Shown here: piece by piece, positions 32,762-44,007 of the stretch
Position numbering within the stretch: the first letter of the stretch is position 1
Layout: each line of letters begins with the position of its first letter
Assembly (NCBI RefSeq): GCF_020509005.1
Contig: NC_063015.1
Span: 1,798,001 to 1,862,000, forward strand
Length of the DNA stretch: 64,000 nt
Direction of reading: 5' to 3'
DNA from: Fulvia fulva
Taxonomy: Eukaryota; Ascomycota; Dothideomycetes; Mycosphaerellales; Mycosphaerellaceae
Position numbers and translations under genes: made by a program
Notes under the pieces: model-generated
What the model saw: the letters and a program-made list of their open reading frames with translations, nothing else
Databases searched by the model: none
Told to the model about the DNA's origin: nothing

Positions 32762-33908
32762 TAAAGCATATAGCTTCATTCTGGCTGTTATCAGGCGACA
32801 CTCCACTCCACTGCCGGACATCACATTCATCCTAGACTTGTAAAAGTTCCCGCTTCACAATGTTTGCTCATGGTTCCGACGGTAATCTTAGCACTTGCAG
32901 ATGGATCCTTTCCTCAGCAAGCGTCATGCCTGGTGCTCTGATGGACCTTGATGTGCAGACTTCCGCAAATGCTGCAATTGCTGAGCTATGTATACAGCTC
33001 TCTCCCTGTCCGCTCTATCACGTATCGTGAAGCATGCGCACTCCTTGTTTAGTCACCACAGCATCACTTCCGCCCGTCTTCCCGCTTTCATATCGTGTTT
33101 AAACCTGACCCAATGCAGCTGCCCTCTCATCTTCAAGCTTGGCGTAGAACTGATCGCGGCGGCGGACGGATGGGACGTGGAAGCCTGAGCTGCTGCGTTA
33201 GTGGTTGGTTCGATGGCTTGGGTGGGCGTGTATTCGGGCAGAGTCGTGTGCTCGCGGTTTTCGTTCTTACGTACCGTACCACCAGAAGTATCCGAATGAA
33301 GTGCCGAGGCCTAAACATCATATATCAGTACACATTCCCACACATCGTGTCTCATTCCACGCCTCTCGAAAGCTCGTATGGGTCATAGATCGTGTAGTGG
33401 TGCGTACCGAAAGCAACGGAAAGATCGAGGACAAGGCCCCTTCGGAGCATCTGCGCAGTGTCAGTGGCCATTTGACGGGCGCATATGATGTGTGAGTGTA
33501 CATACGCCGGTGATTGGTTTGATAGGCATGGTTGCGGCGGTGCTTGGGTGTGGGTGTGGGAGGTTCGTGATGTGCGATACTGCAGGCGTGAGCTTCAGTG
33601 AAAGGCGGGATTGCCCGGCTTTTGCCGAAAGCCCAATATATAGGAAAGTCCATTGACAAAGCTGAAGCGGACGTTATGGGCATTCGTGCCTCTGCTGCTG
33701 CAAGACGCTGTAGTCACACGATAGGTATCACTGTCTCACGGTCTCCCTTATAATCGGATACGGTTGACACTCTGCAGGCTCTACCAAGTAGCACTCATCA
33801 TGTCCCGGGCGCCTCTGCCTCGATTCTCCACTTTGGTCCCTCTGCGTATACGCCTTCCAAGCTACCTTTCGCACAATGCCACCCAGCCATCGGCTCGTAG
33901 GCAGAAAT
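32762..33908. other. Intergenic region, no supported gene
   Basis: About 1.15 kb. Several overlapping frames of 60-120 codons exist on both strands (for example 33318-33683 minus) but none shows a domain or a convincing splice partner. The 5' end of the next gene, including a possible first exon with the ATG at 33799 or 33884, may lie at the right edge. Confidence 0.5.
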
Positions 33909-33955
33909 GAGCTCGTACGCGTAGTGAAATTACACTGCCAGCACTGACGAGCTTC

Positions 33956-35966
33956 GTGTCCCACACCGAGCAGAGTGATGCCACTCGCCCATGGCTTATC
34001 CCACTGATTGCGAGCTTGGGGGAACTCGAGCGCCTTTCTACAGGCGATGCAACGGATGGACACGAGTGGGCGGCGCTGCTGGATGATCTAGACACCACCG
34101 ACCTCCAATATCTCCCCGCTGACGGCCAAATTCATCTTCTGGACAAGGAGATTGCGAGTCTGACTCTCGAGCTCGAATCGGCCAAGAAGAAGCGACGTGC
34201 TCCGAACGAGGCAGACCCATCAATGCAAGGAGGAGCAACGCCTCGAGACCATGAACCTGTTGGACCCTTGAGGAGTTCCGTGGTCGAGCAAGATGGCAAG
34301 CGATGGCGCATTGTCAAGCACAAAGAAGTCGACGATCAGGGCGATGTGCAGTGGGTGGAGATGAGCAAGACCGACATGCCAGAGAGCAACGCGGGACCGA
34401 CTCCAGCAGCCCCCACTGGAGCCATAGGCACCACGGAGGCGACCACAAGGTACGGAGAAGTTCGCAAGCTTCGAACGCTCTTCGCAGCCATCGACAAGGA
34501 CGATCGGCACGTCCTCGATGCACTCCGCAAGATTGCTACAGCAGAGCCGACAATTAAACGTGACGACATAAACGACCGAGCTGGATCATATAGCTCACAA
34601 CAACTGTCTATGGACGAACTGGCGCAACTTCTTTGCGAATGTGGCACCAAGGATCCAGATCACAGTTTCCGTAGCAGCTTCGTCCGCGAGGTAGCCAACG
34701 TTGTCCAATCTCCAGAGCTTCGAGACCAAGCAATGTTGCGGGTACTACCCGCAAGCGAACGTCTCACTATTGTGGATACGGCGGACCAACTAGAGAAGCA
34801 TTGCGCAGGCTGTCTGTGGGCGGTTGAGGGACTTCAAGAGCCGGATCTCTGTCTGAAGGCAGACGGCGGCACGGCGGACAGCACAGAGCCATGTTTCCTA
34901 TGTGTACTGTCTGGGGCGACTGTATGCCGCGTGCTTTGCGGCAATTGCAGCGACTTTGTTGCTGATGTCGGAGGCGGCCCACCGGATGGCTGTCTAGACT
35001 GTGACTTTCGCAATTGCAGCGCGGCTCAGGTAGATGATTTGGACGAGATGGATGTGAATGATGGTACGTTGTCCAACATCAGATGCGTGAACTTGCTGAC
35101 TCTCTGCAGACCTCACAGGCTTGGCTAGCAGCAAGCAGCCTTTCCCAAGCACAGACCCACTACGAACCGATGCAATGCCCAAAGCTATCGCTGCTACAGT
35201 TGGAGGCAAGTATAAGTACGCCGCTGGGCTCTTGACGATTTGCACACGAGAGTGGATCGACTTCCATGTCTCGGTAAACATTCGTCTTTACGAGAAAGTC
35301 GACCAGCAAAACAAGCAGCAGGTCCAGGTCCAAATCTCGAAGCTTTACAGCACCTTGCTTAGCTTGTACGAGCAAACTTCACGACAGAATGTGTGGAACG
35401 CAGCCGTGGAGCTCCGCCTCCAAGCGGCAGAGCGTGGCATCAATGTGGCGGAGTATGCTGGCCGGCCAATGGAGACGATCCGACACCAAGATGCCCCCGA
35501 AGAACACGAATTCCAAGTCAGCCGTCGATTTCCCGCCTGGCAAGACTTGCAAGAGCACTGTGTATAGTGTGGGAAGGCAAAACCAACTCTACCCTATAGC
35601 GGACCTCAAGGACCGAGGACTGTGTGTGATCAGTGCCGCAGGCTGAAGAGCCTCGGAATGGCAGCCGAGCAAGGCGTATCTTGTAAGGAGTGCGAGAGGA
35701 CAAAGACCCTGCAATAGTATAGATCGAAGGACGGGGAGGGACGGATCTGCTAGGCTTGCTATAACAAGGCGCGGAAGGCGATAACGATGGTAGAGGGAAC
35801 TACTTGCAAGGAGTGCGAGAGGACAGAGACCTCGAAATGGCATAAGTCGAAGGACGGGGAGGGCCACATCTGCAATGCTTGCATGGTGAAGGCGCGAACG
35901 GCGAGAAAGAAGGAGGAAGCAGAGAAGTCAAAGGCCGGCGAGGGATACTCAAGCTTGAAGAAGTGA
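33956..35966 (+). pseudogene. Cys-rich protein with three tandem GATA-like zinc fingers, interrupted by three TAG codons
   Basis: Exon A runs to 35063 and joins at 35110 across a 46-nt intron (GTACGT...CTGCAG); the frame then reaches TAG at 35565-35567. The frame opens after a TGA at 33908, but its first in-frame ATG is at 34223, so the true start is either there or in an unseen upstream exon. The middle part is Cys-rich (CAGC, CFLC, CGNC, CLDC near 34803-35015). The frame continues past the stop and encodes three fingers with exact C-x2-C-x18-C-x2-C spacing, starting near 35559, 35680 and 35809. TAGs interrupt finger 1 (35565), finger 2 (35715) and again finger 2 (35751); finger 3 is intact and the frame ends at TGA 35964. 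GATA fingers bind WGATAR sites. It may be a pseudogene, or a truncated protein of 530 or fewer residues could still be made. Confidence 0.55.
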
Positions 35967-36478
35967 GAGGGGCGAGTCATGGTATTAGTGACATGGTCGC
36001 ACCTGGGAATCCAGACTCCTTACCAGTAACTTGAGAAGTCGCGTAGAAGCAAACTGCCACAACTATTGCGTTCATCTTCACCCTACTGTCGTTTACTCCC
36101 GCAAAAGAGTTTCCGCAAATTTGGCGACTTGTTTCATGGCATCATGGCGATGACCTCCGCGACGGTGTCTTCTCTATTGGACCTTTCGGCCGCGTCGAGA
36201 AAATGCCTAGACTGTCTATTAGAGATGGAGAAAGGACACCCAATGATGTGGGGATCAAGCTGAAACAGTGTTAAGAACAGGAAAGGTAATTAGCCACGTG
36301 AAATAGTCCTGGACTCGAATAGCCCGTTGATGGAACAATCGATCAATCAATACCTCTGCCTGCCATGTGTCTATGTAATGAGAACAACACTATTCTATGG
36401 CACAGCATGCAGCCGAGCTGTCGAAAGACACAAGAGTGTGACACGTTGTCCCTGATCTGCCTCCATATCCAACCATTT
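35967..36478. other. Intergenic region, no gene seen
   Basis: About 510 bp between the broken zinc-finger gene and the decayed Ulp1-like gene, which are convergent. Short frames only. Confidence 0.5.
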
Positions 36479-38934
36479 CTAGACAACCGCATTTCTGCGT
36501 ACGCCTCGCGTGAAGAGTACAAGCACAACCAATGCATGCATCAAACCACCTGTTCGCACATTGTACCCCTCCAGATGCCAGTCGATGATGCGTCTCATGA
36601 TTGGGTTTTGGTTGAGCTGGAGAAAGTTGTCGACAAGCATGGAGATGTTGATCATCTGACTGTAATGCAAGCTTCTTGGCGAGAGTGGTGTGATGTTGAG
36701 GAGGAAAGCGCGGTGAGGGTTGGGTGGGTTGTGAGCGCCGTTCGCATGCTGGACAAACGAGGCGCGGAGTGCGTAGATGATGCGCACTGGTAGGTTCGGG
36801 AATCGTCCTCGCATGCGTCCATACACGTTCGAAGCGCAGCTGTGTCCAGCCATACCGTGAATGAGCAAGATTACCTCGCGTCCTTGTAAGTTTGCTTGCT
36901 CAAGCAGCTGGATGAACTGCGTGTCGACAGGCTGGTTGATCTGCGTATGGTAGATAGGAAATGAACGCCAAGCGGCGACTCCGTTGTAGACAAGGCTGGC
37001 GTACCGACCAGGCTGTGGAAGCATTGTTCGATTAGGATCAAGAGCCTCAAGCAGTCGGTTCGCCGCATAACAGTCGTTCCTTACGAGCTGGTTCTGGAGA
37101 TGGAGGACATTCTCGGTGACCTAGTCGACGAGTCCACTGGTGCGAGCGATACTGATGAGTAGAGGTCCTTCGCTGCTGTCTTGTGCACGAGGATGATAGG
37201 TAGTGCCCTCAAAGGTCACCGGCAATGGTTCGAGCGGCAGTCCAGCAGAGACTTTCTCTTCGTCCGTCATTCCACGCTGTAGATGTGCATCGAGAGCGCC
37301 GCTGAGTCAAGATGTCTTGAAGCTCTGCCCGACTTGCAACACTGCTTGCCTCGGAACGCACGTACGGATACATGCTTATCGAAGTCTGGAGGCGTTGAAG
37401 CTTGGCTCGCATAGCTTCGACTTCCTGATTGCCAGTCTCATCATCTGAGTCGTGGCCGGATGCATGCTCTGGAGCCTTGGTTTCGACGACGGCGACTTCC
37501 TCCAGCAGCTCCTTATCCTCGGTGGTCAGCTTTGCCTTGCTAACGTCGCTCATCTTTGCACGGTGCTGAGCAATAATGGTCTGCAGCTTTGGATCATCGA
37601 GCTCTGGTATGCTGGATGGATCAAAGATAATGGGTGGCCGCGCCACGCCACCGACATTGTAGAACCCCTCCTTAGTGTATGGAGGTATGGTGTACACTTT
37701 GTTCAGTCTGGCATAGTCGACTCGCTCTTCTAGAGGATTTTGGGAAGTTGGACTTCTGGCAGAATCGAGAAACAGCCGCATGAGCGAGAAATTCAGCGCC
37801 GCCTGTCCACAAGCCTGACATTGTCGAGCCTTTCGGCGCTGCAGGATCATCCCCGATCGCAAGGGACTTGGTTGGTGCTGCAGCTTCGACCGCATCCTGT
37901 GACTTTGGCTGTGACTTTGGTGCTGACTTTGGTGCTGTCTCGGTTGCGGTCTTGGTTGCTGACTTCGGTGCTGTCTTGGGCGCTGTCTTGATTGCTGTCT
38001 TGGGCGCTGACTTTTCGCTGTCTGTGAATACAGCAGGTACACCGAGGCCATTGCAGAAAACGCGGTATAGCTTTTCGAGCGCCTCTTCACGGAGTCTGAT
38101 GCAGTGAGCCTGAACATCGTACGTGCTGACTAGTGGCTCACTTCCCTGCAAGAGGTACCTCATGTTATCCCAAGCTAGGAATCCGCAGTCGTTATCGTTG
38201 TTCTGTTTGATGCAATCGCCAAGCTGGACAGAACTGTTTGGAAGCTTGTACTCCACCGCCAATGCGCGCATCATCTGTTCAAGCACCACAACGGCCTTCA
38301 GTTTAGTTGGTTCCTTCTGTGGCTTCGATCCGCTGCTAGCAGTCGGCGGTGGGCGAGACGGCCAGGAATTGTACAAGGTTGCGGTGCTGCTGCTCAAATC
38401 GATCGAACCAACGTAGTAATGGTTGTTGACGTTGAGCCACACCACCAAGACTGTCGTTTGCGCCGGAAAGTTAACCTCAAAGCACTCCCCAAACTTCTCT
38501 GATTGTTGCCAACCGCCGGACTCATTGACATCTTGCAGCGGCTCATCAACATAGTTGACAATATCCTTACTTCCATCCAGTGCCTTGTTAATCAGCATCG
38601 TGGGGAAGAAACAGTGGATATGTGGTTGTCCGAAAGGTTTCTCGAGTTCGATCAGTGTCAGGGCCGTGTTGTCATGCATCCAACCTTCAGAGCCTTTTCC
38701 TTCAGGAGGCGGCTTTAGAGCCAGCCACGCCTCCAAGTTCATGGAATGCCGAGAATCGCCAATGGGCAACGTGGCCTGGGTCTTGATCTTCATCTTGTTC
38801 AGCTCATCCCTACGCTCTTCCTTCTCGTTCTCAAATGAAACTTTCTGGCGGTAGAGCTCGATGATGTGTAACAGAGGTTCTTGGAACTCGATTTCAGCTG
38901 GATTCGTCGAGTCCGAAAGATGGGCTTCAAACAT
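36479..38934 (-). pseudogene. Ulp1-like (C48) cysteine protease gene, apparently frameshifted
   Basis: The first frame (ATG 38934) runs 420 codons to 37672. Its residues ~85-265 look like a Ulp1/SENP catalytic domain: GWMHDNTALTLIE, NHYYVGSIDL (His172), LYNSW (Asn189 where Asp is usual), and QNNDNDCGFLAW (Gln244, Cys250). A Lys/Ala/Pro/Ser repeat follows. At about 37,815 good coding sequence shifts to another frame (CQACGQAALNFS...PLEERVDYARLNKVYTIPPY) and near 37,290 to a third. The third has an ATG at 37270, an in-frame TAG at 37121-37123, then LLISIARTSG before and RNDCYAANRLL after, and ends at 36479 with an unrecognised domain containing LLIHGMAGHS. No GT-AG intron explains the shifts. 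Known: Ulp1 proteases process SUMO, and divergent copies travel with some transposons. Alternatives: two or three separate genes. Confidence 0.5.
37899..38012 (-). repeat. 12-bp period minisatellite inside the Ulp1-like ORF
   Basis: About nine imperfect units of GCTGTCTTGGGC/GCTGACTTTGGT type on the plus strand. On the minus strand they encode a four-residue repeat of the form K-(T/S)-A-(P/T/I), giving a basic, proline-rich linker between the protease-like domain and the following region. Confidence 0.8.
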
Positions 38935-40281
38935 GTTGACCGCGACTGTCTCGGCATCTCATCATTCTTCCATTCTTGGGTGCCAGGTTTACTGAGACCG
39001 AACATTGTTGCAAAGTGTCCTAGGAGGTCGAGTTCGAGATCGGGTGCTTTTTAGGCGCTGTCGCGTGGGCTTGCAATATCTATACCGAGAGACCGCAGTC
39101 AGCAAACACGAGTAGGTTGCATTCTTTTTCGTGGGGTGTTTACCTGGAAGAGTTGGAACACACTGCTCTCCTTGTTGCATGTGCTTGTCTTGCTTGTCGC
39201 AGAAAAGTTTGCGAACTTGATGAAAGTTGGCGCTCGTTTGTGTTTTGCAGAAGTTTCTCGCGTCCAAACGAGCTAGCGTGCAAAGCATAAACGGCACAGT
39301 GAATGTCAGTGATCACACGTGGTCTGCATTCAATTCACTTGAGATTCGACTTGCCCTTGGAATACACATCCAGCATAGGAATTCAAGTCAGGTGTTGGAT
39401 GTTCGCAAATGCCTTCAGAAAGTGCACTTCTCGATCTTTGCCTAGGGATCACATGTTCCATATGCAGGGGGCCGGGAGCATCGTACGACGTGCAAACAGA
39501 ATGCAGCGTCATCAATTGGAGCTCGCACACATCAAGTATGTCAAGGGAGCTGTGTGAGTCGTCTTCATCGAGATACACGGTCGTGATATTGTACGGTGCC
39601 AGTAAGTTCAGGAGTCGTGGCCTCGCATAACCAAGCACCGTCACCCGTGGCCTCGACCGCAGACAACCAACACTGCCATCATCTCTGCCTTGTAGTAAAG
39701 AATGACGAAATCATGGGTCGTGAAGTGGTATTTTGTCACGAATTAGTGGGTGCACACATGCAATGTGCAGTGCAAGCCTGACATCGCATTCTCTTTCCCG
39801 GTCTTTCATCTCCTCTTGCACCATATCATACCAATGTGGCCAATGTCAATCGTTCTGCTAGCCGCCTTGGTAGGCAGATCGTGAGCGTTACCACAATTCC
39901 CGTCCTCCGGAGGCGACCTCAGTCAGCCTTGAAACATCCAAGTGCGGCCTCTTCGCTTCATAGCTGACATTCTGTCCTTTGGGCCAATGCAAACTCGCGT
40001 GTCACTGTCAGCCTTGGTTGCTCTCCACATTGGATGGCTGCTCCCGCACAGTAACCTTCTCCAAGTCCTTGTTGAGTTGGCGCTTGACCTCCAGCACAAT
40101 GTAGTCTGCAGTGTTGGTCACGAGCAGTTTCGTTTGTGTTTCAGCCATGTTGCTAGCAGCGGCCACAACAGTGTTGTAGACGTTCTGAATCTTGCGGATG
40201 ACGGCATTGCGAGTGAAGTCCACTTTCTTCCGAAGATACTCGTAGATGAGGTGCTGCACTTTGGCGTTGAAGAAGAAGACT
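38935..40281. other. Intergenic region, one doubtful minus-strand ORF
   Basis: About 1.35 kb. A minus-strand frame with an ATG at 40295 and stop at 40008 (about 95 aa, helical, charged, with TQTKLLVTNTADYI) overlaps the end of the gene to its right in another frame. It shows no known domain and may be spurious. Nothing else of note between 38,935 and 40,000. Confidence 0.35.
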
Positions 40282-41005
40282 TCACTCAGCAACATAGTAG
40301 GGGTCACTGTCGTCCTCCTCGTCCTCCTCCTCCTCGTCCGTGGCGATGCTCGATGATATGCTGCCCTCCATATCTTCGTTCTCCAATGGTTCGTAGTCTG
40401 AGCCGCCCGATGAGCTGCGTGTGTCCTTCATGTCAACGTCGTTGGGGGCATCGTGCGCCTCGCGGAACTGGCAAAGACGGCAAGAAGGTAGCGGTGGCTG
40501 GCCCGACTTGACTCGGAAAGTGCAACGTTGGCACAATATGTGACAAACGGAGTTCATGTCCTCGATGCATGTCCTGCATTAGCATCTGCCATCGTCGTCG
40601 TACAGCAGAGGGCATGGCGGTGGTATCTTAACCAGACCACGCTCTGCTCGCTTGATCTCACATGTGACACTGCTGACCCTTGGGTGGACGCATCAAATCT
40701 TCCTCAATCTTGATACCGAGCTCGAGGTCTGCTTCGGCGAGGTAGGGGCGCGTGTATCGTAGAGAAATGATTTCGTTGTCGAGTTCGTCGCGAATGCCGG
40801 TGACCTGATCGCCGTTGCAAAGGCAGAGTGCCAGTTCGAAGGGCGCCGCATCGTCAGACGCGGCCCACTCTGCAACTCGACGTGCGAGTTCGCGGCCACC
40901 GTCGATGTCTGTGGTCTCGCTAGCGCGCAGCATAGCTCGCACGAATTGGGTGTGGTTGTCACGGCGCACCTGCAAGTGCAGGGCCAAAGACTTGAAACAC
41001 TTCAT
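40282..41005 (-). CDS. Unknown protein with a Cys-rich putative zinc-binding segment and an acidic tail
   Basis: Two exons on the minus strand, 41005-40662 and 40573-40282. The 88-nt intron between them (GTGAGA...AATGCAG) restores a good frame across QQCHM-TCIEDMNSVCHILCQRC. The product is 211 aa. The N-terminal half is helical with a conserved feel (FVRAMLRASETTDIDGGREL, RDELDNEIISLRYTRPYL). The middle holds seven Cys (CHMTC, CHILCQRC, CRLC), which suggests zinc binding. The C-terminus is Ser/Asp/Glu-rich with a run of acidic residues. I do not recognise the family. Its ATG is only 45 bp from the stop of the next gene on the same strand. Confidence 0.6.
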
Positions 41006-41050
41006 TGTCTCTGACAGCAGCTGCTGGGTGCTGGGTGCTGCGGACTGAGC

Positions 41051-41386
41051 TCAAGGCTGCGCACGAGACATGCCCAGGTTGTCGAGCAAGACCTCGGTGT
41101 GGTGGAGCAGGGACTGGATGGAGTCGTGAGGGGTCTCAGTGAGGTGGAGATGGCGCAGAGGCGCGTGAAGAGTTATGTAGGGCTGCACGTCGAGCAGACG
41201 TTGAGTCCGGCCACCCGTCTCGTGCACGAGGCCGGCCTGTTGCAAGTCTGGCAGGAGATCGACGAGCGGCTTCTTCCATGGTACAAGGATCGGATGAGGC
41301 CGAGTCTTGTCGATGAGTTGACTGAAGCTTGGGAGGATGTCAGGGAGAAGGGCCTGAAGCCGGACTTCGAAGTCGTTGCTGGCCAT
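41051..41386 (-). CDS. Unknown small protein, 111 aa
   Basis: Single exon with an ATG at 41386. Soluble, Leu-rich and helical, with two Pro-rich turns (TRPHPILVPWKKPLVDLLP) and a C-terminal helix (SIQSLLHHTEVLLDNL). No signal peptide, membrane segment or known domain. Composition and codon use look like real coding sequence, and it sits directly upstream of the two-exon unknown gene on the same strand. Divergent from the FHA gene with 356 bp between starts. It could instead be an upstream exon of that neighbour, but no splice donor joins them in frame. Confidence 0.5.
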   Translation of the reverse strand: MASNDFEVRLQALLPDILPSFSQLIDKTRPHPILVPWKKPLVDLLPDLQQAGLVHETGGRTQRLLDVQPYITLHAPLRHLHLTETPHDSIQSLLHHTEVLLDNLGMSRAQP

Positions 41387-41742
41387 TGCAGGGCGAGGCG
41401 GCGGTGTTGGCTTGTATGATGGGTGGTGGTGGTGGTGCCTTCTTGATCACACGTGATGACGCGTCGAGAGTCCGCCATTGTTGGCGCGGATAGGCACAGA
41501 GGTGAATGGCGAAGGCTGCACATGAATCCGCGACTTCTCATGCCAAGGTCGAAGCTGCCTAAGGCATAGAACTAGCATCACTCGCCCCGCTAGTTCCCCC
41601 GCAGCTCCAGCTCCAATACATAACACAAGACCACTCCGCCCTCCAACAGCCAGCCAGAGCGCTCAGTCGACAACACGCGCCTCGAACCAACCACCAACTC
41701 TTGAAGCGCCACGCCTTGTACCACGCCCAGCAAGTGCTCGCC
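41387..41742. promoter_or_regulatory. Divergent promoter region upstream of the FHA gene
   Basis: 356 bp between divergent ATGs. It includes two ACACGTGAT/ACGCG-like words (41449-41462) and a pyrimidine-rich leader before 41743. No further gene. Confidence 0.5.
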
Positions 41743-44007
41743 ATGTTCCGCTTGTCCAGCAGCTACATGGGAGCAAACATCATGGACGACTCGTCCGGAA
41801 GCGCTTCAGCTTCGCGCCCACCTCCGAGCTCATACAGTGCGCCATGCCACTCAATATCCGCCTCGCGCATTAGGACTGACATGGCTGCAGGCGTGACCAT
41901 CTCACTGGCTTCGAACAAATCCGGCGATCGCCGGGTCATCGAGATAGCTGCTGGCAAGCCCGTCCAAATTGGCCGCTCCTCGAAGTCGGGCTTCAAGGGC
42001 CTCTACGCCTCGTCCACGAACGCTCTCTTCGACTGCGCAGTGGTGTCTCGCGACCACGCCGAGCTGGCCATGACCTCACCTTGGCATGGCATACCCCCTC
42101 GAGTCACCATAACGGACAAGGGCAGCTTGCACGGCACCACAGTGAACGGCAGGAAACTCGAGAATGGAGCACCATTTGACCTTCACACTGGCGATGTCAT
42201 TGAGCTGGGCGAGAAGATCACCAGAGGAGAAGGTAAGCGCTATCCCCACACAGCGGGAACAGCTGATGATAAGCTCCACTATACTAACACCCACATTACA
42301 GATGCCCACGAAGGCGTGTCACTCACCTTCAAGCGATACGAGCCCGAACACTACCGCCCGACAAGCCCATCGCCTGTCATGAATCGCGGCTACCAAGTCC
42401 CCGATTCTCCCGAGCAAGAGGCGTCAGATTATGATAGCAACATCGATCTCGAGTCACTATACGACTACGCCAACCAGCAGTCTTCCGCCAAGACCACCCC
42501 CGAACAGCCAAAGCACAAGAGCGGCACCCAGAAGTCGCCCATCAACCTCGAGGGCGCTGCTGGCCCAAGCATTGTCGACCTTTCACAGGACGATGACGAG
42601 CTAGTCGTCATGCCAGCCGCTCACAAGGGGAACGAGTCCATTGTCATCGCCGAGACATACGACGAAGAAGAAGAGCTGCTCGTGCCTGAGTCGGTACCAG
42701 TCGACACAGTGGTCGAGGCAGCATCGGCCAATGCAGAGAACCTCGCCGACCAGGACATCGCAGACTCCGATGCCTACGATATTGACGACGATGTCGAAAG
42801 TGTTCGAATGCATAACACTGGACTTTGCCAGATCTTGATGGGACAAGACGGTGCTACTTCAGACATCGAGAATCGCGAGCACGAAGATGACGACGAGGCC
42901 GAAGATTCCGAGGACAAAGATGTCGAGTACGGCTATGAGAGTATCGATGATGCTGACGAACAGTCGGATGGTGCTGATTCCGATCTCAACAACTACGATT
43001 CTGAGCCAGAGTCCAACGTCGAAGAGCCGTCCGAGCTGTACTCAAGCACTCACTTGCAGCAGGAGTCTCCAGAACCAGATGAGCCGCAGCAACCTATCAA
43101 GACCTCGACTATCCACTCGGTCCTCGCCGCCGAACAGCCAAAGCCCAAGGCACAGTACGATCCGGTGCGAAGCTCGCAGCAGTCCGCTACAGGTGGACCT
43201 TTCGCTGCCGCGTCAATGCCCTCAGCATCTGCTTACGTGTATGGCTACCCTGGATATGGATCTTACGAAATGCCGGCTACTGACTTCTCCGACAGTAGTC
43301 GTTGGGACATGCAGCCTGCCACTATACCTTACGCCTCTCAGTTTGGCAGTCAACAGTACTACCCGGCTCCATACGGTGCAGCAGCGGCAACACCTTTCGG
43401 AGGATCGTTCACGGCTCCGACCATGTTCGATGCTCCTCAGCAGTCTGCGACATTTGCCGCTCCCAGCAATGTCGACCAATCTCGTCCACAGAGCTACACC
43501 AATCCGTTCATGCCGGCGCAGATGCCAGCGCAGATGAGAGCAATGACTGCGGACACGCCAGCTCAGGCGATTACGGACGTCTCACCTTCCAAGGTCGCAG
43601 GCAAGATCGCCATCACGGACATTGTCGATGAGCAGCCACATTTAGCTACTGAAGCCGCTGACGAGACATCGGCGATGCTCGCAGAGGCTGAGAAGATGGT
43701 CGCAGCAGCTAACGCCGACGACAACAGCGCTGGCTTTTCGAACAGCACCAAGCGGAAGGCAAACGACTTGGAGACAGTGGCTATGACTGAAACACCACAG
43801 CAACCGACCAAGAAATCAAAGCAGGAAGTCACAGACAAGGATTCGGCTTCCCGAGCGCCAGCGAGACGTACCAAGTCACGCAGTACCGTACGACGCGTCG
43901 CAACATCGGCCGCTCAGTATGCCACTGCTGCCGCCTTTGGCGGCGCGGCCACTATCGCCTTTCTGAGCAGCCCATATGCACAGTCTCTGATCGACTTCCT
44001 GGGTTGA
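41743..44007 (+). CDS. FHA-domain protein with C-terminal membrane anchor
   Basis: The frame is open from 41701 but the first ATG is 41743; further ATGs at 41767, 41782 and 41881 are possible. A 69-nt intron at 42233-42301 (GTAAGC...TTACAG, branch ACTAAC) is 3n and stop-free. Spliced product ~731 aa. Residues ~50-190 form an FHA domain: VQIGRSSKSG (GR at 77-78), VVSRDHAEL, and ITDKGSLHGTTVNG. It ends in GDVIELGE with the intron directly after, then EGVSLTFKRYEP. A long acidic, Gln/Pro-rich disordered region follows, then a basic patch (PTKKSKQ; RRTKSRSTVRR) and a hydrophobic segment in the last 30 residues (AAFGGAATIAFLSSPYA). Known: FHA domains bind phosphothreonine. A tail anchor in the nuclear envelope or ER is inference; fungal tail-anchored FHA proteins of the Far10/Vps64 type are one comparison. 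Confidence 0.85.
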   Translation: MFRLSSSYMGANIMDDSSGSASASRPPPSSYSAPCHSISASRIRTDMAAGVTISLASNKSGDRRVIEIAAGKPVQIGRSSKSGFKGLYASSTNALFDCAVVSRDHAELAMTSPWHGIPPRVTITDKGSLHGTTVNGRKLENGAPFDLHTGDVIELGEKITRGEGKRYPHTAGTADDKLHYTNTHITDAHEGVSLTFKRYEPEHYRPTSPSPVMNRGYQVPDSPEQEASDYDSNIDLESLYDYANQQSSAKTTPEQPKHKSGTQKSPINLEGAAGPSIVDLSQDDDELVVMPAAHKGNESIVIAETYDEEEELLVPESVPVDTVVEAASANAENLADQDIADSDAYDIDDDVESVRMHNTGLCQILMGQDGATSDIENREHEDDDEAEDSEDKDVEYGYESIDDADEQSDGADSDLNNYDSEPESNVEEPSELYSSTHLQQESPEPDEPQQPIKTSTIHSVLAAEQPKPKAQYDPVRSSQQSATGGPFAAASMPSASAYVYGYPGYGSYEMPATDFSDSSRWDMQPATIPYASQFGSQQYYPAPYGAAAATPFGGSFTAPTMFDAPQQSATFAAPSNVDQSRPQSYTNPFMPAQMPAQMRAMTADTPAQAITDVSPSKVAGKIAITDIVDEQPHLATEAADETSAMLAEAEKMVAAANADDNSAGFSNSTKRKANDLETVAMTETPQQPTKKSKQEVTDKDSASRAPARRTKSRSTVRRVATSAAQYATAAAFGGAATIAFLSSPYAQSLIDFLG

